This document shows positions 27,002 to 35,614 of a DNA stretch of 45,490 bases, piece by piece. Made by a program: the position numbers and the translations under genes. Under the pieces are notes generated by a model. The model made no database searches and was not told the DNA's origin. It saw only the letters and a list, made by a program, of their open reading frames with translations. The stretch lies in the NCBI GenBank assembly GCA_016209525.1, contig JACQWK010000649.1, positions 1 through 45,490 of the forward strand, in the 5' to 3' direction. The stretch is from Verrucomicrobiota bacterium. GTDB lineage: Bacteria; Verrucomicrobiota; Verrucomicrobiia; Limisphaerales; SIBE01. The first letter of the stretch is position 1. The number at the start of each line of letters is the position of its first letter.

Positions 27002-28015
27002 ATGAACGAACTGGAAACCATGGCCAAAGCGCTCGTGGCGCCGGGAAAGGGAATTTTGGCCGCGGACGAGAGTCTGCCGACGCTTGAAAAACGGTTCGCC
27101 GCGTCGAACGTCGCTTGCACTGAAGATAGCCGCCGCGCTTATCGCGAAATGCTTTTTGCGACGCCAAGTTTGCACCGCTTCATCAGCGGCGTCATTCTGC
27201 ACGATGAAACGATCCGCCAATGCACCAAAGAGGGTGTCGCTTTTCCGGAGTGGATCACCAAGCTGGGAATGATTCCGGGCATCAAAGTGGATCTGGGCGC
27301 GAAGCCTTTGCCTCGGTTTCCCAAGGAGCGCGTGACCCAAGGCCTCGACACACTGGCGGATCGGTTGGCGGAATACAAACAGCTCGGCGCTAGGTTTACC
27401 AAATGGCGGGCGGTCATCGAGATCGGAGATGGACTTCCCACCTCTTTTGCCATCGCAGCCAATGCCCAGGCGCTGGCTCGCTATGCGGCGCTGTCCCAGG
27501 AAGCGGGTCTGATGCCAATGGTGGAGCCGGAAGTTCTGATGACCGGGAACCACACGATCGAGCATTGCTACGAGGTCACCGCCGCCACGTTGCGGAGCGT
27601 GTTTGACGCTCTCATGGATCATAGGGTCGTGCTTGAACAAATGTTGCTCCGGCCCAATATGATTGTGCCGGGACTGAACTGCCCCGACCAACCAGGGCCA
27701 GACGAGGTTGCGCGGAAGACCCTGCACTGTTTGCGCCGAGTTGTGCCGGCGGCAGTGCCCGGAGTTATGTTTCTTTCCGGAGGCCAGACGCCGGAGCGCG
27801 CCACGGCCCATTTGCACGCGATGAATGTGATCGGCCGGACGCCTTGGGAATTGAGTTTCTCCTTCGCCCGCGCCTTGCAGGAGCCCGTTTTGAAAGCATG
27901 GGGCGGTGACGAAGCCAAAACCTCTGCCGGGCAAAAGGCGTTGTATCATCGGGCCAAGTGCAATTGCGCCGCCCGCTATGCCAAATACGCCCGTGACATG
28001 GAGAGGCAGGGATGA
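27002..28015 (+). CDS. Class I fructose-bisphosphate aldolase
   Basis: GKGILAADES, VEPEVL, LLRPNMIVPGLN, GVMFLSGGQTPE, WELSFSFARALQ. Confidence 0.95.
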   Translation: MNELETMAKALVAPGKGILAADESLPTLEKRFAASNVACTEDSRRAYREMLFATPSLHRFISGVILHDETIRQCTKEGVAFPEWITKLGMIPGIKVDLGAKPLPRFPKERVTQGLDTLADRLAEYKQLGARFTKWRAVIEIGDGLPTSFAIAANAQALARYAALSQEAGLMPMVEPEVLMTGNHTIEHCYEVTAATLRSVFDALMDHRVVLEQMLLRPNMIVPGLNCPDQPGPDEVARKTLHCLRRVVPAAVPGVMFLSGGQTPERATAHLHAMNVIGRTPWELSFSFARALQEPVLKAWGGDEAKTSAGQKALYHRAKCNCAARYAKYARDMERQG

Positions 28016-28051
28016 TTGTCGCGAGCCATTCTTCCCATGAACCAGCCAACA

Positions 28052-28133
28052 GGTGGGGCGCGACTCTCGTCGAGCCCTGACTTTTTTGCCCGAAATAATG
28101 CCAGGGCTCGACAGGAGTCTCGCCACACCTCGG
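28052..28133. repeat. Copy of the GTGGGGCGAGACTC-TCGAGCCC hairpin family
   Basis: GGTGGGGCGCGACTCTCGTCGAGCCCTGA ... CAGGGCTCGACAGGAGTCTCGCCACACC. Confidence 0.88.
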
Positions 28134-28228
28134 GGTTCATCGGAAGAATGGCTGAATTCATCCGTCTGCCGCTTGCTCATCTCTGAAGGGGCGTGGTATA
28201 GAAGTCCCAATGATCTTGCGTTCTTCAA

Positions 28229-29629
28229 ATGACCGATGACATCCCATTTCTCGTCGAGCCCAGGGTGTTTCCGATCCTCGAGGCTGCATTTCGGCCCGCC
28301 GCGCTGTGGAACAAAGCTTTCGCCAACGCCGCGCGGGCGTCCAAAAATCCGATTCAGATCACCCTCGGCTTGGAACAAGCGGACGGGTCGATGTTTCATC
28401 ATTCGACCCTCGTTTTGCCCGGGAATCATCCGAACGCGGCCACGAACTTCACCCATGTCGAGCGCCTCGTGAAGTTCCTCCTTTGGTCCCGTGGCGGCTT
28501 TCGCATTTACATCTCCGGCCCCAAGGAACTCGCCGATCAATTGCGCAGGCACTACCGCGAATCCCCGACCGGCAAGTTCGACGCGGACATCATGGGCAGC
28601 CGCGTTTACGAACACCCGCTTGAGATCGTGCACACCCATGACATCCCCCCGGCCCGTTCGACTAGCAAACCGCTTGGCCGGCATCTCAAGGGTTGCCGCA
28701 TCGGCTTCGACTTGGGCGGAAGCGATCGAAAAGTGACCGCGGTGATCGATGGGAAATGCGTGTTTAGTGAAGAGACGGTCTGGAATCCCGTGCCCCAGGC
28801 CGACCCCCAATGGCACTTCGAGCAAATCATGGATTCGCTGAAGACGGCGGCGGCGCATATGCCGCGAGTCGATGCCATCGGCGGCAGTTCCGCCGGGGTG
28901 ATCGTGAACAACCGCATCAAAGTTGCGTCGCTTTTCCGTGGCGTGCCACCGTCGGTTTTCAACGCGCGGGTGAAGGACCTTTTCCTGGAATTGAAAAGGG
29001 CGTGGGGAGGCATTCCTTTTGAAGTTGCCAACGACGGCGAGGTGACGGCACTGGCGGGATCCATTGCGCTTGGAACGAACGGCGTGCTCGGCATCGCGAT
29101 GGGCAGCAGCATGGCCGGAGGTTATGTCAACCGCGATGGCAACATCACCACGTGGCTGAATGAACTGGCGTTTGCTCCCATCGACTACAACCCCCGTGCG
29201 CCGGTCGATGAATGGTCGGGTGATTACGGATGCGGAGTGCAATACTTTTCGCAACAGTGTGTCGGCCGCTTGCTGGCCGCCGATGGGATCGAAATCGAGA
29301 CGGCCCTGCCGTTGCCGGAGAAGCTCAAGCAAGTCCAGGCTCTCATGATCGACGGCGACGAGCGGGCGGAGCGCATCTATCGGACCATTGGGACTTACTT
29401 GGGATATGCGATTCTGCATTACACGGAGTTTTACGACTTCGACCACGTGCTTGTCTTGGGGCGCGTGATGTCTGGTCCGGGCGGAGATGTGATTGTGGCG
29501 GGCGCGAAAGAGGTTGTGAAGGCGGAAATGCCGGAACTTGGCGAGCGAATCACGTTTCATCTCCCGGACGAAAAAGAAAAAAGGCACGGCCAAGCGATTG
29601 CCGCCGCGAGTTTGCCCTGTCTTGCGTGA
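28229..29629 (+). CDS. ROK-family protein (sugar kinase/regulator-like)
   Basis: IGFDLGGSDRKVTAVIDGK, AIGGSSAGVIVNNRI, NDGEVTALAGSIALGTNGVLGIAMGSSMAGGYVN. Confidence 0.85.
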   Translation: MTDDIPFLVEPRVFPILEAAFRPAALWNKAFANAARASKNPIQITLGLEQADGSMFHHSTLVLPGNHPNAATNFTHVERLVKFLLWSRGGFRIYISGPKELADQLRRHYRESPTGKFDADIMGSRVYEHPLEIVHTHDIPPARSTSKPLGRHLKGCRIGFDLGGSDRKVTAVIDGKCVFSEETVWNPVPQADPQWHFEQIMDSLKTAAAHMPRVDAIGGSSAGVIVNNRIKVASLFRGVPPSVFNARVKDLFLELKRAWGGIPFEVANDGEVTALAGSIALGTNGVLGIAMGSSMAGGYVNRDGNITTWLNELAFAPIDYNPRAPVDEWSGDYGCGVQYFSQQCVGRLLAADGIEIETALPLPEKLKQVQALMIDGDERAERIYRTIGTYLGYAILHYTEFYDFDHVLVLGRVMSGPGGDVIVAGAKEVVKAEMPELGERITFHLPDEKEKRHGQAIAAASLPCLA

Positions 29630-29663
29630 TATTAAGGCGTTCATAGGTAAGTTCACATGAAGG

Positions 29664-29720
29664 ATGCCCCTCACCCCATCCCTCTCCCCATCCGATGGGG
29701 AGAGGGTGTCCGTAGGACGG
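29664..29720. repeat. Second copy of the 9-75 palindromic element
   Basis: gatgcccctcaccccatccctctccccatccgatgggagagggtgtccgtaggacgg. Confidence 0.85.
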
Positions 29721-29772
29721 TTCGGGGGGTCCATCAACTTCTGAACTCTTTAATAATTCTGATTAACACACT

Positions 29773-30630
29773 ATGAATCCTTATCAGAACTTTGTCGGCG
29801 AATACGTCAGGCTGTTGAAGGAAGGAAAAGCTCTGCCGCAAGGAGGATTTGCCGGAAACCGTTCGCTGGACCTTCCGGACGATGCTCCCAACGTCTTGAT
29901 CTTTTCTCCGCACCCGGACGACGAATGCATCATCGGCGGGCTTCCGCTGCGATTATCGCGGCAGGCTGGCATGAGGATCATTAACGTCGCGGTGACCCAA
30001 GGGAGCAACAAAGCGCGGCAAGCGGAGCGATTCCGGGAACTTCAGGGAGCGTGCGGTTACTTGGGCTACGGTTTGGTGCAGACCCAGCCCAATGGTTTAG
30101 AAACGATCAACGCCAAGGCCCGGACACAGGATCCAACCGCATGGGCTGAATCCGTTCGGACCATCGCGAAGATTTTGTCGGAGCATCGCCCCAAGGTTGT
30201 GTTCTTCCCGCACGAACAGGATTGGAACAGCACCCATATCGGAACGCATTTGCTGGTGACGGACGCGTTCAGAACGTTGGGGCCGGAATTCCAGTGCTTC
30301 GTGGTCGAGACCGAGTTCTGGGGACAGATAGCCAATCCCAACCTGATGGTGGAATCGACGCCGGAGGATTTGGCGGACATGGTGGCCGGCACATCGTTTC
30401 ACGCCGGGGAGGTGAAACGAAATCCATTTCATCTCTTCCTGCCTCCCTGGATGCAGGACAATGTGCGTCGGGGCAGTGAACTCGTCGGCGGTCAAGGAGA
30501 AGCCGCGCCGGATTTTGCGTTCGCCACGCTGTACCGTCTGCGCCGATGGAAACAAGGGCGTCTGGAAAACGTTTTTGAGGGCGGGAAAATCGTGCCGTCC
30601 GCGGCCGATCCGGGCAGCCTGTTCGCGTGA
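29773..30630 (+). CDS. PIG-L family deacetylase
   Basis: IFSPHPDDECIIGGLPLRL, RQAERFRELQGACGYLG, FFPHEQDWNSTHIGTHLLV. Confidence 0.92.
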   Translation: MNPYQNFVGEYVRLLKEGKALPQGGFAGNRSLDLPDDAPNVLIFSPHPDDECIIGGLPLRLSRQAGMRIINVAVTQGSNKARQAERFRELQGACGYLGYGLVQTQPNGLETINAKARTQDPTAWAESVRTIAKILSEHRPKVVFFPHEQDWNSTHIGTHLLVTDAFRTLGPEFQCFVVETEFWGQIANPNLMVESTPEDLADMVAGTSFHAGEVKRNPFHLFLPPWMQDNVRRGSELVGGQGEAAPDFAFATLYRLRRWKQGRLENVFEGGKIVPSAADPGSLFA

Positions 30631-30640
30631 ACGATTGCTC

Positions 30641-30926
30641 AGTAGCGCAGATTTCCAATCTGGCGTATCACAGAATTGCATTCTGCGTCGCTGCGAAAGT
30701 TCCGGCGTGCCGGGAACGCTCGACCACTTGCCGACTGCAAATCGGCGATCGAGCGCAGCGCGGCGAAGCCGCAACCAAACTGGGTGGGGCGAGACTCCGT
30801 CGAGCCCTGGAATCCTTGCTGGCAATGAAGTCAGGGGCTCGACGGTGTCTCGCCCCACCAACAAAACTGCGGGGCTTGCGACGATTTCGGGCGATACTGA
30901 CAGCCTGCAAATCTGCGCCCCAGGAG
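30641..30926. repeat. Composite element: GTAGCGCAGATTT-type arms enclosing a GTGGGGCGAGAC-type hairpin
   Basis: Left GTAGCGCAGATTTCCAATCTGGCGTATCACAGAATTGCATTCTGCG, middle GGGTGGGGCGAGACTCCGTCGAGCCC..GGGGCTCGACGGTGTCTCGCCCCACC, right GACAGCCTGCAAATCTGCGCC. Confidence 0.85.
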
Positions 30927-30931
30927 AACCG

Positions 30932-31417
30932 ATGAATTTGACTTGGCGGTTAGCCAATTTGACGGACGTTGACCTGCTGGCGGAGCTCAACCAGGAACTC
31001 ATTCAGGACGAGGGGGGCTGTGGCAGCCTGGCATTGCCGCAATTGTCGGAACGAATGAGGAACTGGCTTCAGAACGGTTACCGCGGGGTCCTTTTTGCCG
31101 AGACGGACGACGTGGTGGCTTATGCGCTCTATTGCTTTGCAGAAAAGGCGGAGGGAGACCGATTCATTTTTCTTCGGCATTTTTACGTTCAGCGGGCCCG
31201 TCGAAGAAAAGGCATCGGGCGGGAGGCGGTGCGGCTCTTGTTGTCGGAAGTTCTTCCACCCGGCTCCCGGATACTTCTGGATGTCCTCTTCGAGAACCAG
31301 GTTGGGAGGGAGTTCTGGAGAAACCTCGGTTTCAAAGAGCACTGCCTCACCCTCGAATGGCAGCCGAGCTGCGGAGAAGCAAAGCTCAACACACAGCGCG
31401 GCGAAACCGCAGGCTGA
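30932..31417 (+). CDS. GNAT family N-acetyltransferase
   Basis: FYVQRARRRKGIGREAVRLL and NQVGREFWRNLGFKEHCLTLEW. Start at 30932; upstream ORF extension is repeat read-through. Confidence 0.87.
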   Translation: MNLTWRLANLTDVDLLAELNQELIQDEGGCGSLALPQLSERMRNWLQNGYRGVLFAETDDVVAYALYCFAEKAEGDRFIFLRHFYVQRARRRKGIGREAVRLLLSEVLPPGSRILLDVLFENQVGREFWRNLGFKEHCLTLEWQPSCGEAKLNTQRGETAG

Positions 31418-31496
31418 GCTGTATCGGTGCAATCGAGCTGGGGAGCGCACGCGCCTCGCCAGTGGTGTTCGGCATAAAAAGCGCTCTGGACATTTT

Positions 31497-31609
31497 CCTC
31501 TCTCTCCCCGCGAGGAACGAGTGGGGAGAGAGCCGGAGAGAGGGGAAATGGATAAGAAAACCGCCTCCTCTCCCCGGCCCTCTCCTCCTTTTTGGGGAGG
31601 AGAGGGAGA
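31497..31609. repeat. Paired 'CTCTCTCCCCGCGAGGAACGAGTGGGGAGAGAG' / 'CCTCTCCTCCTTTTTGGGGAGGAGAGG' element
   Basis: Direct reading of inverted arms between GNAT and nadA. Confidence 0.8.
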
Positions 31610-31852
31610 AGACACACGGTTCCACGCGCAAAGCAAATTGTTTACCGAACAGAATTGGCGCCTCGCGTGCCGTGGTCGGCGTCCTCGCGGACCACATCCT
31701 CGCGTTGGAACCGTTTCGTGTCCCGATCACGCTCCTCTTTCGACCGGCGGGGCGCCGGTCGAGACACGCGTGCAGACCTCAGAAAGACAAAAGATTCAGA
31801 TTGGCGACTAGCGGCTCAGGCAGGGATTCTCAATTCAGGCCTGCCCCGCGGC

Positions 31853-32854
31853 TCAAGACCGCGCGGAAACCTCCAGCATGCGCTCGATCGGCAAGCGGGC
31901 CCGGCTGAGGGTCGCTTCACTTAATTCTACGCGGGGTTCGAGATTCGCCATGCAGTCGTAAAGCTTTTCCAGCGTGTTCATCTTCATGAAGCGGCACTCG
32001 TTGCAACGGCAGTTGTCGGTCGGCGCCGGGATGAATTCTTTGTTCGGACACTCCTTCCTCAAGCGATGGAGCATGCCCGCTTCGGTGGCGATGATGATGG
32101 CCTTGGCCGGGCTCGACCTGCAATACCCGACCATTTTCTCGGTCGAGCAGACTTCGTCCGCCAGCATCCGCACCGCCCGGGTGCATTCCGGATGAGCCAC
32201 GATCGGAGCGCCTGGATATTGGCCGCGAATGCGCACGATGCTCTCGTGCGTCCATTCGACATGCACGTAACAACTCCCCCGCCAAAGCGTCATAGGCCGG
32301 CCGGTCTTTTCCATCACCCACGCTCCCAAGTTCTCATCCGGCACGAAGAGCAGATCGCGGTCCCGCGGCGCCGCGTTCGCAATCTTGACCGCATTGCCGC
32401 TGGTGCAAATGATGTCGCTCAGCGCTTTGACTTCGGCGCTGCAATTGATGTAGGAAATCGTCCAGAAGTTCGGATTGGTTTGTTGAAGCGCCTGGAGTTT
32501 TGCCGCCGGACAACTCTCCTCCAATGAACAGCCCGCATCTTTGTCCGGCAGGACGACGACCTTCATCGGGTTCAGAATCTTCGCCGTCTCCGCCATGAAA
32601 TGCACACCGCAGAAAACAATCACCTCGGCGCTCGTCTTGGCGGCCTGCTGCGAGAGGCCCAGAGAATCGCCGACGAAATCAGCGAGATCCTGAATCTCCG
32701 GCACCTGATAGTTATGCGCGAGGATGACCGCATTCAGCTTCTTTTTGAGGTCAAGGATTTGCCGCGACAAAGCGTCGGGTCGAGCGGGTGGCATCGGTCG
32801 CCGCGTGGCAAGCGGATCAACACCTGCCGGAAGCGTCTCAGCCACATCAATCAT
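31853..32854 (-). CDS. nadA: Quinolinate synthase NadA
   Basis: AVILAHNYQVPEIQDLADFVGDSLGLSQQAA, VVLPDKDAGCSLEESCP, IVAHPECTRAV, DNCRCNECRFMKMNTLEKLY. Confidence 0.97.
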   Translation of the reverse strand: MIDVAETLPAGVDPLATRRPMPPARPDALSRQILDLKKKLNAVILAHNYQVPEIQDLADFVGDSLGLSQQAAKTSAEVIVFCGVHFMAETAKILNPMKVVVLPDKDAGCSLEESCPAAKLQALQQTNPNFWTISYINCSAEVKALSDIICTSGNAVKIANAAPRDRDLLFVPDENLGAWVMEKTGRPMTLWRGSCYVHVEWTHESIVRIRGQYPGAPIVAHPECTRAVRMLADEVCSTEKMVGYCRSSPAKAIIIATEAGMLHRLRKECPNKEFIPAPTDNCRCNECRFMKMNTLEKLYDCMANLEPRVELSEATLSRARLPIERMLEVSARS

Positions 32855-32960
32855 GCCGTGAGTTTAACGCGGGCAGCCCAGAGCCGCAATAGCGGGGAGG
32901 AACCGGACCGATGGCTGGCTGGATCAATCCACTGATCCAGCCATCCGCGCCTACGTGGGT

Positions 32961-33737
32961 TCACTTGCTGATGCCGCGTTCGCTGGCACGGGTGAATTCC
33001 ACCAGGTGGCGAATTTCGAGCAGCGGAGGCAACTCGCTCTCGATCCGCTCCAAGGCTTTGGAGATCGCCAGCCCTTCTCGAAACAACAGTTTGTAAGCCT
33101 GCTTCAAGGCGGTCTGAGCTTCCTCGGAGACCCCGTTACGTTCCAAGCCCACTTTGTTGATCGTTCGCGTCTGGGCCGGGTTCCCGTCGGCGAGCATGAA
33201 GGGGGGGACATCCTGAACCACCTTCGAGCACCCCCCCACGATCGCCATCTTCCCAATGCGGCAAAATTGGTGCACGGCGGCCAGTCCGCCGATCACCGAG
33301 AAATCTTCCACGACGACATGTCCGGCCAAGGTCGCCACGTTCGACATGATGACGTGGTCGCCAAGGATTACGTTGTGGGCAATGTGGCTGTAGGCCAGAA
33401 TGTGATTGTGCGAACCAACGACCGTGACTTCTCCGTCACCGGTCGCACTGTTCACCGTGACGTACTCGCGGAAAGTGTTGAATTCGCCAATTTGCGTGCG
33501 CGTGAGGCCGCCTTTCCATTTCAAATCCTGGGTCTTGAGCCCGATGCTGGCGAACGGAAAAATCTCGTTGCCGCGACCGAGAGTCGTGTGACCGTCGATG
33601 ACGACGTGGGAATGCAGCCGGCATTCTTCTCCGAGAACGACATTTTCACCTATGACGCAGGAGGGTCCGATTTCGCATTTCGGAGAAACCTGGGCTTTCG
33701 GGTGAATAACGGCGGTCGGATGAATCATGTAATTCAC
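32961..33737 (-). CDS. lpxA: Acyl-ACP--UDP-N-acetylglucosamine O-acyltransferase LpxA
   Basis: Hexapeptide repeats; MIHPTAVIHPKAQVSP, LKWKGGLTRTQIGEFNTFREYVTVN, LAAVHQFCRIGKMAIVGG. Alternative start at 33728. Confidence 0.96.
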   Translation of the reverse strand: MNYMIHPTAVIHPKAQVSPKCEIGPSCVIGENVVLGEECRLHSHVVIDGHTTLGRGNEIFPFASIGLKTQDLKWKGGLTRTQIGEFNTFREYVTVNSATGDGEVTVVGSHNHILAYSHIAHNVILGDHVIMSNVATLAGHVVVEDFSVIGGLAAVHQFCRIGKMAIVGGCSKVVQDVPPFMLADGNPAQTRTINKVGLERNGVSEEAQTALKQAYKLLFREGLAISKALERIESELPPLLEIRHLVEFTRASERGISK

Positions 33738-33764
33738 GATCTATGACTTATGATTTATGATTTT
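33738..33764 (+). repeat. Inverted partner heptad array abutting the lpxA start
   Basis: GATCTAT GACTTAT GATTTAT GATTTT (plus), i.e. AAATCAT AAATCAT AAGTCAT AGATC on the minus strand. Confidence 0.85.
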
Positions 33765-33982
33765 GGGCGGTCCCGGGTCCAGAACCATCTAGGTGAGGAA
33801 TCAAATATGCCGCGCGCATTGCTGCGGCTTGATCCTTCCAAATGCGCTCAACCATCCTCCCTCTCCCTCAAGGGAGAGGGACGATGGGCGGGCGCTTCGG
33901 TTCAATGACGCACATCTGGTGGATAAAGGAACACCAGATCAATGGCGATGAAGAATGAGTGACCAAAGAAATCTCCTCCTGA

Positions 33983-34031
33983 AAATCATAAATCGTAAAT
34001 CATAAATCCTAGATCATAAATCCTAAATCCT
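33983..34031 (-). repeat. Heptanucleotide array, 7 units of ARATCNT, overlapping the lpxC/fabZ stop codon
   Basis: AAATCAT AAATCGT AAATCAT AAATCCT AGATCAT AAATCCT AAATCCT read on the plus strand. Confidence 0.9.
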
Positions 34032-35385
34032 ACTCCTTTTCCATGAGCATAAAGGTGACCTCCGCCTCGCTGACGACGTCCCCGTCCACGGAACAAGTTC
34101 CTTTTGCGCGGCCGATCTTAGCCCTGGATTTGGTCAGCTCGACTTCGATCACTAAGCGGTCTCCCGGACGGACAGGCTTCCGCCATTTGACGCTCTCCGC
34201 CGACATGAAGTAGGCAATTTTCCCCGCATTGTCCGCTTGCTTTAACATGAGAATGCCGGCGGCCTGAGCCATCGCCTCCAATTGCAGCACACCCGGCATG
34301 ACCGGATGGCTGGGGAAATGGCCCTGAAAGAACGGTTCATTAATCGTCACATTCTTGATGGCCACCAACTTGTTGCCCTCGATCCTGATGACCTTGTCCA
34401 CCATCAAGAACGGATAGCGATGGGGAAGAATCTTGAGTAGATCCGCGATCTCTATCGCGGCAACCTCTGGAGCCGGATTATCGGCCAACAAGACCGTTTG
34501 CTTGGCGGTAGCGGCCGCGGGAGGGGGAACAAAAGCTTGTGCCGCGACGATCGGTTTGCGCATCTGGGCATCAAGTCGGCGGGTCAGTTCGCAATTCGCG
34601 CTGTGGCTCGGTTTGATGGCTACGACGTGTCCTTGGAGGGGTCGTCCGAGCAGCGCCAAATCTCCAACGATGTCCAGGATTTTGTGCCGGACGAACTCGT
34701 CTTGGAACCGCAAGGGCTCTGTGGTCAACACGGCATCATCTCGGATCACTACCGCGTTTTCGAGGCTGCCTCCCTTGATCAAGCCATTCTTGATCAAGTA
34801 TTCGATCTCCTCGAAGAAACAGAAGGTCCGGGCAGAAGCGAGGTCGCGCTTCCAGGTGTCGGGAGACATTTCGACACTGTAAAATTGCGTGAAGCGTCCG
34901 TGTTTGTCTGAGCTTGTGCAACTGATCTTCAACTTCTCATGCGGGAAAGCAGCGAGCGAACTTTCGCCCAAGTCCACTTCCAAAGGGGCCGCCACGCGGT
35001 ACGCATCTCGCCGCTCAGGCTGCGTCGTCACTCCTGCCTCTTCCACCATCTGACAATAGGGTCGGGCGCTCCCGTCGCCGATCGGAGGTTCGTTGGCGTC
35101 CAGTTCGACGATTGCGTTGTCCACCTCAAAACCGGCGAAAGTGGCCAGGATGTGCTCGACCGTATGGACACGCAAGTTGCCCTTGCCGATGGTCGTGGAG
35201 CGGGTCGTGTCGCACACATTCTCGATCCGTGCCTCCAGTTCCGGTTTTCCTTCCAGGTCCACTCGACGGAACCGCACGCCGGTGTTGGGCGGAGCCGGAA
35301 GAAAAGTCATGTTGACCCGGTTGCCGCTATGCAACCCGACTCCGCTGAAACTCACCGACTCCCGTAAAGTCTGCTGTTGTGACAC
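34030..35385 (-). CDS. lpxC/fabZ: Bifunctional LpxC/FabZ (UDP-3-O-acyl-GlcNAc deacetylase / 3-hydroxyacyl-ACP dehydratase)
   Basis: LpxC: VSFSGVGLHSGNRVNMTF, VHTVEHILATF, HKILDIVGDLALLGRPLQGHV. FabZ: LLKILPHRYPFLMVDKV, NEPFFQGHFPSHPVMPGVLQLEAMAQ. GTG start at 35385 preferred over the ORF start at 35436. Confidence 0.95.
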   Translation of the reverse strand: MSQQQTLRESVSFSGVGLHSGNRVNMTFLPAPPNTGVRFRRVDLEGKPELEARIENVCDTTRSTTIGKGNLRVHTVEHILATFAGFEVDNAIVELDANEPPIGDGSARPYCQMVEEAGVTTQPERRDAYRVAAPLEVDLGESSLAAFPHEKLKISCTSSDKHGRFTQFYSVEMSPDTWKRDLASARTFCFFEEIEYLIKNGLIKGGSLENAVVIRDDAVLTTEPLRFQDEFVRHKILDIVGDLALLGRPLQGHVVAIKPSHSANCELTRRLDAQMRKPIVAAQAFVPPPAAATAKQTVLLADNPAPEVAAIEIADLLKILPHRYPFLMVDKVIRIEGNKLVAIKNVTINEPFFQGHFPSHPVMPGVLQLEAMAQAAGILMLKQADNAGKIAYFMSAESVKWRKPVRPGDRLVIEVELTKSRAKIGRAKGTCSVDGDVVSEAEVTFMLMEKE

Positions 35386-35614
35386 GACATGATTTAACAG
35401 CTCGATCAAGGGAAAGGCAAGTGGTCGAAAAAGCACTTATGGGTAGCACAGGCTACCAGCTCTGTGCCCTCCGGCAACTTGCCGGACCGAACGGGTGCCT
35501 GGTCGATGAATCGCTTTGGCGTGAGTTTCATTTCGACACCCGCGGCCATTCCGGTCGGCAGGTTGCTGGCCAGGGCGGGCAGGTTGCCCGCGCCACCCCA
35601 GCTTCAGACAGGCC

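Noticed and set aside
26687-29737. 1016-aa minus-strand ORF
   Set aside because: Lies antisense to clear aldolase and ROK genes; composition (His/Arg rich) is typical of the shadow frame of GC-rich coding DNA.
33983-34031. CRISPR-like array
   Set aside because: Units are 7 nt with no spacers; this is a short tandem repeat.
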